From Subdoligranulum variabile (lineage in GTDB: Bacteria; Bacillota; Clostridia; Oscillospirales; Ruminococcaceae), in NCBI RefSeq assembly GCF_025152575.1, contig NZ_CP102293.1, positions 1,178,001-1,242,000 of the forward strand: 64,000 nucleotides of DNA, given 5' to 3'. The number at the start of each line of letters is the position of its first letter. Within the stretch, counting starts at the first letter, position 1. Of this stretch, positions 56,050 to 63,862 are shown piece after piece. The notes below the pieces were generated by a model. The model had not been told where the DNA came from. It searched no databases and saw nothing but the letters and a program-made list of their open reading frames with translations. A program made the translations under genes and the position numbers.

Positions 56050-56200
56050 ATTGCGCTGTGCCCACTGCCATTGGCGCGGGGCCGAGCCATATTGTCTGTG
56101 GCCGCGCTGCTGGCGGAACCTTCAGATAACGATGCCAAGGAAGGAGGAAGATACCCATGAGTGCACTGATTCGCGCGATGGCCAGCAGCGGATACCGTGA
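56033..56200 (+). CDS. Small zinc-finger-like protein, Com-like
   Basis: A 55-codon frame starting MKITSELRCAHCHWRG contains two cysteine pairs (CAHC and C-x5-C) around Trp-rich residues, resembling the metal-binding part of Mu Com, the translational activator of mom. It overlaps the coiled-coil gene by 17 bases and the portal gene by 44. RNA or DNA binding is inferred. Confidence 0.45.
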   Translation: MKITSELRCAHCHWRGAEPYCLWPRCWRNLQITMPRKEEDTHECTDSRDGQQRIP

Positions 56201-57560
56201 TCTGGAAGCTGCACTGGGAATACGGGAATGCACCAGCACGGCCATGCGTGAAGCTATTGCATCCTGGTTTGATGCCTGGTTTGAACGTGAGCCGGACGAC
56301 AAGTTGGGAATCGACCCCTGCCAACGGCTTCCCTATGCTATCGTGAACAAACTGTGCAAGGCAATCTTTGCAGAATATGACAGCGATCTGCAGAAGACAG
56401 ATACCCCCAAGCTACAGTGGATGGACGGTGTGCGCCGGGCCTATGATGCCCAGCGCAGCCTGGCTATGCAGTGGGGTATGGTAGGCGGTGAAGTCTGGAT
56501 CAAGCCGGTACCCACTACAAACGGCGGAATGCTCTGGCGGACCATGCGCCGGGATCATGTATTGGTACTGGGCCGAGGAACCGACGGAAGCGTGACTGAT
56601 ATGGCTACCTGTGAAAAAAGCGTGGTGGCCGAACGGCGCTATTTCACCTTAATGGAGCGTCGGACCGGGGTGAACGGATACCTGACCATCCAAAACCGAC
56701 TGTACGAATCCGACAGTCCTGCCAGGCTGGGAAAGCCTGTGCCACTGGATACGTTGCCCCAGTATGCGGGGCTGGCTCCTGCATACACATACGCCATGCC
56801 CATCGACGGCGTGGGGCTGGTCCATATCCGTATGCCTTCCGCCAACACAGTGGACGGCAGCCCCGACGGGGTGTCGGTGTACGAACCGGCTATGGGCCTG
56901 ATCTACAACATCAACCGCAACGAGTACCAGCTGGGGCGGGAATTCGAGCTGGGGCGGATGCGGATTGTGGCCAGCGCCGACCTGCTGGCCCCGACTGTGC
57001 CTGCCAAACCTGGGCGCAAACAGCTGAAAGACGATCTGTTCGTCGGTGTGGACGACAACTCAAGTAACGTGGGCATTACTGCCTTTTCCCCTGCGCTGCG
57101 GGACGAAAACTACGAGCGGAGACGCCAAGCCTACCTGAAAGCCATAGAGAACCTACTGGGGATCAAGCGTGGCATTTTGAGCGACGCCGAAGCCACCGAA
57201 AAAACGGCGACGGAGATTACATCCAGCGCCGGGGACTATAGCCTGTCCATCATCGACTTTCAACGCCTGTGGTATGACAGTCTGCAGGCCGCTCTGCGGC
57301 TGGCCGACCAGATTGGCCGCGCATATCACCTGTGCGATGATACCCCGTGGGACCCTGATACCTTGACTGTGACATGGGGCAACGGTGTGCTGTACGACGC
57401 CGACAAGGAGTGGACCGACCGCAAGGAGATGGTCCAGATGGGCCTGCTGAAGCCCGAAATGGCACTGGCCTGGAAGTTCGATCTGCCCTGCGAAACGGAG
57501 GCTGATCTGGCGGCCATCCGGCAGAAATATATGCCGGAGCTGGCCGATCTGGAAAGATAG
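56157..57560 (+). CDS. Phage portal protein
   Basis: A 467-residue protein of the SPP1 gp6-like portal group that forms the DNA gate in the head. It has an N-terminal segment with IDPCQRLPYAIVNKL, a central beta domain, and the C-terminal helix region QRLWYDSLQAALRLADQIG. The start follows AAGGAGGAAG. The downstream minor capsid gene supports the assignment. Confidence 0.85.
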   Translation: MSALIRAMASSGYRDLEAALGIRECTSTAMREAIASWFDAWFEREPDDKLGIDPCQRLPYAIVNKLCKAIFAEYDSDLQKTDTPKLQWMDGVRRAYDAQRSLAMQWGMVGGEVWIKPVPTTNGGMLWRTMRRDHVLVLGRGTDGSVTDMATCEKSVVAERRYFTLMERRTGVNGYLTIQNRLYESDSPARLGKPVPLDTLPQYAGLAPAYTYAMPIDGVGLVHIRMPSANTVDGSPDGVSVYEPAMGLIYNINRNEYQLGREFELGRMRIVASADLLAPTVPAKPGRKQLKDDLFVGVDDNSSNVGITAFSPALRDENYERRRQAYLKAIENLLGIKRGILSDAEATEKTATEITSSAGDYSLSIIDFQRLWYDSLQAALRLADQIGRAYHLCDDTPWDPDTLTVTWGNGVLYDADKEWTDRKEMVQMGLLKPEMALAWKFDLPCETEADLAAIRQKYMPELADLER

Positions 57561-57570
57561 GTGACGCCCG

Positions 57571-59268
57571 ATGACCCAGGAACAGCGGGACGGCCTGAAC
57601 GATGCGGCGCTGGCGCTGACAGAGCCGATCATTGAGGAATTGCTGAAAGATATCAGCCGGCGCATCAAAAAGGCCGGCGCCATCACCGATACCGCCGAGT
57701 ATGAAATCTACCGCGCCCAAGCGCTGGGAGAGAGTAAGACGGCCCTTACCGAAGCCATTGCCCACCAGCTGGAAATCAGCGAGGAAGTCATAGACACCCT
57801 GCTGGATTATGTGGTGGACAACTCGGCACGGTTTGAAGACAGCGAATACCTGAAGCAGCTGTCCGAAGGATACGCTGAGGTCATGAAGACCCGCACGGCT
57901 GAACAGCTGAAAAATCTGTGGGCGACGGCCCCCGACGGCAAAACGGTGCCCATTCAGGATGCTTACGCCAAGGCACTGGATTTTGCTTTCCGTCAGACAG
58001 CCACCGGCGCGCTGGACCTGAACACAGCCATCCGCCGCGCGGTGGGACCGCTGGCCAAGCGCGGCCTGCGCACCATTGAGCAAAAGAATGGGCGCAGCGT
58101 GGGCATTGAGTATGCCTGCCGCCGCTATCTGATGGACCAGATGGGGCAGCTGGACAACGCGATCCAGCAGCAGAACCATGACCGGTTGGGTTGCGACGGA
58201 TGGGAAATCAGTGCCCACGCCGCCTGCGCCCCCGACCATGAGCCCATCCAGGGACGGCAGTTCACGGACGAAGAATTTGAAGCACTGAACGCCAGCTTGC
58301 AGCGCCCCATCGGGCGTCTGAACTGCCGCCACGTGGCGGACCCGGTACTGATCGGCGTGGACACGCCGGTATACAGCGATGAGGAACTGACGCAGATGGT
58401 CGCCGATAACGAGAAGGGTGTCACCTACAACGGCAAGCATTACACGCTGTACGGGGCTGGTCAGGAGCAGGCAGCCATCGAAAATGCCATCCGCCAGATG
58501 CGGCGGCAGGTGCTGTGCGATGAAGAAAGCGGCAGTGATGATCTGCAGAAGCATCAGATCCGCCTGCGGGTGCTGCAGAGCGAGTACAGCAGGTTCTGCC
58601 GCGCCACCGGGCGGCGCACCCGCACCGAGCGGCTGTATACGGCGGGTTTTGGACGCAGCCAAGCCAGCAAGGCTGTGTGGGCGTACCGAAAAAAGTCCGA
58701 GATGTATGCAGACGAACTCATCAAAGTACATGAGGTAACACAAGAGAGTATAGACAACATCCCGACCATAAAGCTGGAAGGTATGACACCACAACAGGCC
58801 GAAAACTTGCGTGAAGCGCATAAAACGCTTCTCTCGGCTTTGAAAGGGAAATCAGCAGGTATGGAAGTGGGAGCCAGTTTTGCGCAGGATTGCATTGTGC
58901 GGCCAAACGATGTTATAATTGGAAAAACAGAAGGGTATGTTCGTTTGAGGACCCATACGGATTCCATCGGAACGATGCACACGCACCCGACCGGTACGCC
59001 TTTTTCCATCGACGATGTTTCGGCATTTCTTATGGATGAGAAACTGCAGTTGGCAACGGTGGTCGGAAATGATGGTTCCGTCTTTGTTCTGCGCAAAAAG
59101 CAAGATTATGACGCAGCATCGGTTATACATCTGTGGGGACAATTAGAGAAAGAAATGCCGGACTGGAAAAGTTCTGCAGAAAAGCTGCTGGCCATTCGGC
59201 GGCGCTTTTTAAAGGAAATGGGGGCGTATGGGTTTGAATATCAGGAATTCCGAGCACAGCGAAGATAG
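57571..59268 (+). CDS. Minor capsid protein 2 with a C-terminal JAMM/MPN-like metalloprotease domain
   Basis: The 565-residue protein has two parts. The N-terminal 330 residues match the phage minor capsid protein 2 family, with the Cys/His cluster CRHVADP and ACAPDHEPIQG. From about residue 370 the composition changes. About residues 425-515 contain a JAMM-like motif: GMEVG, then MHTHPTGTPFSIDD, which supplies the His-x-His-Pro and Ser-x-x-Asp of MPN+ peptidases. The start of this half coincides with a drop in GC. I infer a fused effector or processing enzyme. Enzyme activity is not shown. Confidence 0.75.
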   Translation: MTQEQRDGLNDAALALTEPIIEELLKDISRRIKKAGAITDTAEYEIYRAQALGESKTALTEAIAHQLEISEEVIDTLLDYVVDNSARFEDSEYLKQLSEGYAEVMKTRTAEQLKNLWATAPDGKTVPIQDAYAKALDFAFRQTATGALDLNTAIRRAVGPLAKRGLRTIEQKNGRSVGIEYACRRYLMDQMGQLDNAIQQQNHDRLGCDGWEISAHAACAPDHEPIQGRQFTDEEFEALNASLQRPIGRLNCRHVADPVLIGVDTPVYSDEELTQMVADNEKGVTYNGKHYTLYGAGQEQAAIENAIRQMRRQVLCDEESGSDDLQKHQIRLRVLQSEYSRFCRATGRRTRTERLYTAGFGRSQASKAVWAYRKKSEMYADELIKVHEVTQESIDNIPTIKLEGMTPQQAENLREAHKTLLSALKGKSAGMEVGASFAQDCIVRPNDVIIGKTEGYVRLRTHTDSIGTMHTHPTGTPFSIDDVSAFLMDEKLQLATVVGNDGSVFVLRKKQDYDAASVIHLWGQLEKEMPDWKSSAEKLLAIRRRFLKEMGAYGFEYQEFRAQRR

Positions 59269-59398
59269 CAATAACCAAGAATACTGTGCGTCCACGACCT
59301 TTGAACAGATGGTAGAGGCCGACGAAAAAGGAATCCAGCGATTGAAGGAAGTCTTTGGGAAAAAGACTTCTGAAACTGCGGAAACCGCGAAGCATTGA
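59228..59398 (+). CDS. Small protein next to the JAMM-type domain
   Basis: A 56-residue, acidic and polar product (SEHSEDSNNQEYC, then FEQMVEADEKGIQRLKEVFG). It begins inside the end of the minor capsid gene in another frame, after AAAGGA, and is closed by a terminator. As the only gene of the lower-GC cassette besides the JAMM-type domain, it could be a partner, inhibitor or immunity protein. This is inference from position. Confidence 0.5.
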   Translation: MGLNIRNSEHSEDSNNQEYCASTTFEQMVEADEKGIQRLKEVFGKKTSETAETAKH

Positions 59399-59419
59399 AT
59401 CATAATTTAAACGCTATTT

Positions 59420-59446
59420 GCACCCCATTTTAGGGGTGCTTTTTTC
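59420..59446 (+). terminator. Terminator after the cassette
   Basis: GCACCCC and GGGGTGC arms around a six-base loop are followed by TTTTTT. Confidence 0.85.
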
Positions 59447-59810
59447 GTGCTCAAAAAAACTAGGAGTATCAAGCAGATGGATGATTTTGCACACATTTCC
59501 GATTGGTACGCAGTGACAATGGATGCCCTTTCGGTTAGCCTCAGACAGGCCCTTTTTACCATGGGGCCGGGGCGGAATATTTCCACCCCTCGGCCACCCA
59601 TGCGGATCGGACAATGCCAGGCATCTCGGCACAGGCCCTATCCGCACCGCAACCGCCCTCGTGATAAACTGAAGAACCGCAACCAAGGCCCCGTAAGGGG
59701 CTTTTGTCATACCCTGGCACCGGGGGAAGAACCGGGGCGCAGCAGTACCGGGACTGGCCGGAAAAAAAGGAAAGCTGCCCGAAACAACCCCAAACCATAA
59801 GGAGGAGCTT
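59447..59810 (+). other. Non-coding stretch before the scaffold gene
   Basis: A 117-codon frame spans part of it but lacks a ribosome-binding site and reads as basic filler, so no gene is called. It contains a hairpin followed by TTTT at 59688-59705 (GCCCC-GTAA-GGGGC), and GC-rich repeats (CGGGGCGCAGCAGTACCGGG) that recur near 63432. AAGGAGGAG precedes the scaffold start. Confidence 0.6.
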
Positions 59811-60371
59811 ATGCTCGAATGGCTGAAGAACATCCTCGGCGACAGTTGGACCGAGGACATCGACAAGAAGATCAGCGCGGAGATCGGCAAGGGCTTTGTG
59901 GCCAAGGCCGATTTCAACGCCGTGAACGAGGCCAAGAAGGCCGCCGAGACCCAGCTGGCCGATGCCAACAAGACCATCGCCGGTTACAAAGAAATGGACA
60001 TCGACGCGATCCGGAAGTCTGCCGCCGACTGGCAGGCCAAAGCAGAACAGGCCCAGAAGGACGCCGACGCCCGCGTGGCCGCCGTGCAGTTTGACGCCAA
60101 ACTGGATGGTGCCATCACCAAAGCCAAAGGGCGCAACGGCAAGGCCATCAAGGCACTGCTGGATATGGACACCCTGCGCGGCAGTAAGAACCAGGATCAG
60201 GACATCGAAGCCGCCTTGGCTGCGCTGCAGAAAGACAGCGGTTATCTGTTCGAGAGTGCAGAGACCCCGCCGCCCTATGCGGCCGGAACCGGCACCGGAG
60301 CGGTGGGGACCGAGAAAAAGGGGGGCGTAGAAGCTGCCTTCGCAGCGCTCAACCCCAAACTGAAGTTCTGA
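59811..60371 (+). CDS. Phage scaffold protein (GP20-like)
   Basis: A 186-residue protein with a long coiled coil (AVNEAKKAAETQLADANKTI and AKAEQAQKDADARVAAV) and a flexible Gly/Pro-rich C-terminus (PPPYAAGTGTGAVG). It lies just before the coat gene, as scaffold proteins of the GP20 family do. It assists capsid assembly and is then released. Confidence 0.8.
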   Translation: MLEWLKNILGDSWTEDIDKKISAEIGKGFVAKADFNAVNEAKKAAETQLADANKTIAGYKEMDIDAIRKSAADWQAKAEQAQKDADARVAAVQFDAKLDGAITKAKGRNGKAIKALLDMDTLRGSKNQDQDIEAALAALQKDSGYLFESAETPPPYAAGTGTGAVGTEKKGGVEAAFAALNPKLKF

Positions 60372-60384
60372 GGAGGAAAAACTT

Positions 60385-61287
60385 ATGGCACATGCAAATC
60401 AGGAACGCTACGGCAAGATGGTGGATGCCAAGCTGCGCACCAATCTTGTGACCCGCGACAACTACATCTTCAACAACAAATATGAGGGCGACCCCAAGGC
60501 CGGAAAGGTCAAAATCCCGGTGCGTGACACCGAGGTCGAGGTCAAGGACTACGATAAGGCAAATGGTGTCGACCCCAAGGCCAGTACGACCACTTACCTG
60601 GATTTGGATATTGACCAGGATGAAGCCGTGAACGAGCTGATCGACGGTTTCGATGCCGAAAGTGTGCCCGACGGTATTGTGGCTGAGCGCCTGGACAGCG
60701 CGGCCTACTCCCTGGGCCTGTCCATGGACAAGAAATCCCTCAATGCACTGGAGGCCGCCGGTACTGGCGAAGGCAGCGTGGAGGAAGGCACACTGGCCAA
60801 TGTTTCCACCAGCAAGACTGCCTGTACCAGCAGCAATGCTTACAAGGAGGCGCTGGCAGCCAAACGTACCCTGTCCCGCAAAGGTGTCCCCAACGATGGC
60901 CAGCGTTGGATGATCGTCAGCCCTGAGTACCTGGAAGTGCTGATGCAGGACCCCAACTTCGTTAAGCAGGGCGACCTGTCGCAGGAGCTGGTACAGGAAG
61001 GCGTTGTGGGTAAGGTTGCCGGTTTTCTGGTCTTTGAGAGCGCCAACCTGGACTTTGAGTCCACCACCCGCGTGGCAGGAAAGAAGATCACCACCGAACT
61101 GATCGCCGGTCATCCCAACTGGTGCCATCGTGTGCAGGAGTGGCAGGTAGAGCCCCACCTGCAGGACCTGAATGGCTCCGGCAAGTTTATCGGTGCCTCT
61201 GCCGTGCAGGGCCGCAAGGTATACGGCATCAAGGTGTCTAAGCCGCAGACGCTGTACATCAAGCGCGTTGAAGTAGCCGCCGGCTGA
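60385..61287 (+). CDS. Major capsid (coat) protein
   Basis: A 300-residue protein. Coat-type features are the repeated beta pattern (VKIPVRDTEVEVKDYD), the insertion-rich middle with AAKRTLSRKGVPNDGQRWMIV, and the C-terminal ANLDFES-type strand region. It follows the scaffold gene, so coat is the best assignment. It is probably of the HK97/P22-like fold. Confidence 0.82.
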   Translation: MAHANQERYGKMVDAKLRTNLVTRDNYIFNNKYEGDPKAGKVKIPVRDTEVEVKDYDKANGVDPKASTTTYLDLDIDQDEAVNELIDGFDAESVPDGIVAERLDSAAYSLGLSMDKKSLNALEAAGTGEGSVEEGTLANVSTSKTACTSSNAYKEALAAKRTLSRKGVPNDGQRWMIVSPEYLEVLMQDPNFVKQGDLSQELVQEGVVGKVAGFLVFESANLDFESTTRVAGKKITTELIAGHPNWCHRVQEWQVEPHLQDLNGSGKFIGASAVQGRKVYGIKVSKPQTLYIKRVEVAAG

Positions 61288-61298
61288 GGAGGGCACCC

Positions 61299-61670
61299 AT
61301 GTATGCTGACTTTTCCTACTATCAGGGCACCTACCACGGGACGGTCCTGACCGAGGCACAGTGGCCCGCCGCAGCGCGGGAGGCTGACGCCTGGCTGGAT
61401 CGACTTACTCTCGACCGCCTGCGCCAAGGAGCGCCGGTGGATGATGCTGTGCGCATGGCTGCCTGTGCCATGGCTGAGGTGGCGGGGCGCTACCAGACCG
61501 CCGTTGCCGAGCGCACGCCGGGGCTTGCCAGCGCTACCAATGACGGATACAGCGAGAGCTACGCGGGAGCCGCGGCTGATCTGGTGGAGCAGGAGCAGGC
61601 GGAGTTGCAGGCCGCAGCGGATCTGTACCTGCCCCGGACGCACCCGCTGCGGTACAGGGGGTGCGGCTGA
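61299..61670 (+). CDS. Head-tail connector protein
   Basis: A 123-residue helical protein (TEAQWPAAAREADAWLDRLT and MAACAMAEVAGRYQTAV) typical of gp15-like adaptor proteins placed after the coat gene. AGGAGG precedes the ATG. Confidence 0.65.
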   Translation: MYADFSYYQGTYHGTVLTEAQWPAAAREADAWLDRLTLDRLRQGAPVDDAVRMAACAMAEVAGRYQTAVAERTPGLASATNDGYSESYAGAAADLVEQEQAELQAAADLYLPRTHPLRYRGCG

Positions 61671-61671
61671 T

Positions 61672-62028
61672 ATGCTGTGCTGCGACGAGACCGTGACGCT
61701 CTACCACCGCAGCTATGACCCGGCCAGCCGGGCCGACGTGTGGAACCGGACGGTATACACCACCGCCAGCTGGTACGGTGGGCAGGCGGCCAGCGTGAGC
61801 GACAACGGCCTTATGACCGCTGACGCCTACACGGTGCGCATTAACACCGCCGCCGCGATTCCCGCTGCCCCTGGTGATGTGCTGGTGCGCGGTGAGGTCG
61901 ATGACACTGTAACCGGGAGCACAGCCCTGACCGGCAAATATCAGGGACGCTGTTTTGTGGTGACCCATGTGCAGGACAACCGCCGAGGTGCGCGGCGGCT
62001 GTGGCACTGGCGAATTGAGGGCAAATAA
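61672..62028 (+). CDS. Minor capsid protein 1-like (head closure)
   Basis: A 118-residue, strand-rich protein with a Cys-rich start (MLCCDETVTLYHRSYD) and YTVRINTAAAIPAAPGDVLV in the middle. Its order (before the minor capsid 2/3 genes) fits the minor capsid 1 family. It begins one base after the connector stop. Confidence 0.6.
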   Translation: MLCCDETVTLYHRSYDPASRADVWNRTVYTTASWYGGQAASVSDNGLMTADAYTVRINTAAAIPAAPGDVLVRGEVDDTVTGSTALTGKYQGRCFVVTHVQDNRRGARRLWHWRIEGK

Positions 62029-62456
62029 TGGCTCAAACCAAAAGGATGCGGATCGAAACGCCGCGGGGAAAACTGGTACAGATCAAATTCAAGGGAGGAA
62101 AAATCTCCTGCCGCTTGACCTGGAGCCGGGATTTCGGCCCGAAACGCACCAGTCAGTTCCAGACGGTGCAGGAATATATCGACGCAGCGGTGCTGCGGTA
62201 TTGCCGCCCCTATGTCCCGATGCAGAGCGCTTTCCTGATGCGCAGCGGTGACTTGGGGACCGTGATCGGGTCCGGCGAGGTCAGCTACATCGCCCCTTAT
62301 GCCCACCGTCTGTACTATGGCATCAGTTTCCATTTCGACAAAAGCGCGCATCCCAATGCAGGGGCGCTGTGGTTCGAGCGCGCTATGATCGACCACAAAG
62401 CAGATATCCTGCGCGGAGCAGCCGCGCGGGCCGGAGGACAAGCCCATGGAGTATAA
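62028..62456 (+). CDS. Minor capsid protein 2-like (tail completion)
   Basis: A 142-residue protein. YCRPYVPMQSAFLMRSG and APYAHRLYYGISF are typical of the small minor capsid family that stands in this order. It shares TAATG with the preceding gene and overlaps the next by 11 bases. Confidence 0.65.
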   Translation: MAQTKRMRIETPRGKLVQIKFKGGKISCRLTWSRDFGPKRTSQFQTVQEYIDAAVLRYCRPYVPMQSAFLMRSGDLGTVIGSGEVSYIAPYAHRLYYGISFHFDKSAHPNAGALWFERAMIDHKADILRGAAARAGGQAHGV

Positions 62457-62886
62457 GAGCATCGCCGAGGCGCTGCACCAGTACCTGCTGTCCTGCCCCC
62501 TGCTGGGGGATCACCCTCTGGGCGTGGACTGGTTGCCGGATCACAGCGTGGCGTTTTCAATCGATACCACGCCCGCCAGCCAGATCATTCAGCGGTACTT
62601 CAGCGGCAGTACGATGCGGCAATATCAATTTGTTCTGCGCAGCATTTCGGACTATGGTTCGGATACGCTGCAGAACCTTGCAAACAGTGCCCTGTACGAA
62701 CAGCTGGCCGCCTGGTTTGAGGAACAGACCCGGCAGCGGAATTTTCCCGATTTGGGGCCGGGGCGCACCGTACAGAGCATCGAGGCACAGAGCACCGGCT
62801 ACCTGATGACTGCGGCCCCCGATGTAGGGCGGTACCAGATCCAGTGCCGATTGATCTACTACGAGAAAGGAACCAGAGGAAGATGA
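62446..62886 (+). CDS. Minor capsid protein 3-like (tail terminator)
   Basis: A 146-residue protein (LHQYLLSCPLLGDHPLGVDW; QYQFVLRSISDYGSDTLQNL) matching the minor capsid 3 family, which is related to tail terminators. Its stop overlaps the tail protein start. Confidence 0.65.
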   Translation: MEYKSIAEALHQYLLSCPLLGDHPLGVDWLPDHSVAFSIDTTPASQIIQRYFSGSTMRQYQFVLRSISDYGSDTLQNLANSALYEQLAAWFEEQTRQRNFPDLGPGRTVQSIEAQSTGYLMTAAPDVGRYQIQCRLIYYEKGTRGR

Positions 62887-63377
62887 AATTATCTGAACTG
62901 ATGAAGGGAGTAACGCCGAGCCCTGAATTTGAAGGCGTCGTCACTGCGGGCGACTATGTGCTGGCCGTGGACTTTTCCGGCTCGGCGTCCGGCCCCGCCG
63001 ATTACATCGTGGCCGATGGAGGCGTGACCAAACAGAGTGGTGCGCTGGAGGCCACCACCGCCGAGAGCACCTACCTGCGCAGCGGTACCACTGAGACCAA
63101 GACAGGCACCAAGCGTACCTTTACAGTGGCGGGTGACCGCATGGCGGCGGATGACTTTCAGGAGGCGCTTCTGGCCCACGCCATTAAGTATGGAACCGGC
63201 CAGTCTGTGATCAAAAAGTATGTGTACTTCTGCATGCTGACGGGCAAAGGTGAGCAGGGCTCCCTGAGCATCGCGGTGGAGGATGATCAGGGCGGCGAAG
63301 CCGGAGGCAATGCAACCTGGAGCGCGACCCTCACCGCCGTGGGCACGCCGACGGAATACACCTACAGCGCCAGCTGA
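62883..63377 (+). CDS. Major tail tube protein candidate
   Basis: A 164-residue beta-rich protein (YIVADGGVTKQSGALEA; ETKTGTKRTFTVAGDRMA) of the size and place of siphovirus tail tube proteins. The ATG at 62883 (MKLSELMKG) overlaps the preceding stop; the upstream in-frame ATG at 62844 lies within the previous gene and lacks support. Confidence 0.75.
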   Translation: MKLSELMKGVTPSPEFEGVVTAGDYVLAVDFSGSASGPADYIVADGGVTKQSGALEATTAESTYLRSGTTETKTGTKRTFTVAGDRMAADDFQEALLAHAIKYGTGQSVIKKYVYFCMLTGKGEQGSLSIAVEDDQGGEAGGNATWSATLTAVGTPTEYTYSAS

Positions 63378-63383
63378 TGGCGC

Positions 63384-63407
63384 AGCCCCTGTCTTGTGGC
63401 GGGGGCT
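63384..63407 (+). terminator. Hairpin after the tail tube gene
   Basis: AGCCCC and GGGGCT arms with a short U-rich tail (TTA). Weak as a terminator, and may be bypassed by the NusG-like protein. The remaining bases to the next gene contain a larger hairpin (TGCGGCC...GGCCGCA). Confidence 0.4.
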
Positions 63408-63475
63408 TTATGCGGCCAACAGAACAATGCCGGGGCAGTACCGGCGGGCCGCACACTCGCAAGGAGGATATTGTA

Positions 63476-63862
63476 ATGCTTACCGTGCTTGGAAAAGAAA
63501 TCGACTTCGATGTGACATCCCCCGCTGATATGCAGCGGTATCTGGACGCAGAAGCCGCGATGCAGAGAGCTGCGGCTTCACTGCCGCCCGACCCCAATCC
63601 CGCCGCCATGGCGACGATGGAGGGGCTGCGGGCATACCAGGACTACCTGGCCGCACAGTGCAAACTGCTGACCGATTTTATCGATACCGCCTTTGGCGAC
63701 GGGACCTGCAACGCACTGCTCGGCCCCAAAACCAGCCTGTCCACCCTGCTGGACGTAATGGAGGCCCTGCACGATGCCATCAGCAGCCAGGGCGTGCAGT
63801 ACGCCCAGCGGTTTGCCGCCTACAAGCCTAACCGCGCCACCCGGCGCAAGGCGGCGAAATGA
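63476..63862 (+). CDS. Tail assembly chaperone-like protein
   Basis: A 128-residue protein (MLTVLGKEIDFDVTSPADM, QYAQRFAAYKPNRATRRK) of a family found between the tail tube and Gp15 genes. The ATG follows AAGGAGG by about eight bases. It overlaps the next gene in ATGA. It is probably an analogue of the gpG chaperone. Confidence 0.65.
   Translation: MLTVLGKEIDFDVTSPADMQRYLDAEAAMQRAAASLPPDPNPAAMATMEGLRAYQDYLAAQCKLLTDFIDTAFGDGTCNALLGPKTSLSTLLDVMEALHDAISSQGVQYAQRFAAYKPNRATRRKAAK

Noticed and set aside
59660..59705. CTGAAGA resembling a hammerhead core
   Set aside because: No GAAA, cleavage triplet or matching stems in the required order on either side.
59447..59800. 117-codon open frame between the cassette terminator and the scaffold gene
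   Set aside because: No ribosome-binding site, low-complexity basic sequence, and terminator hairpins inside it.
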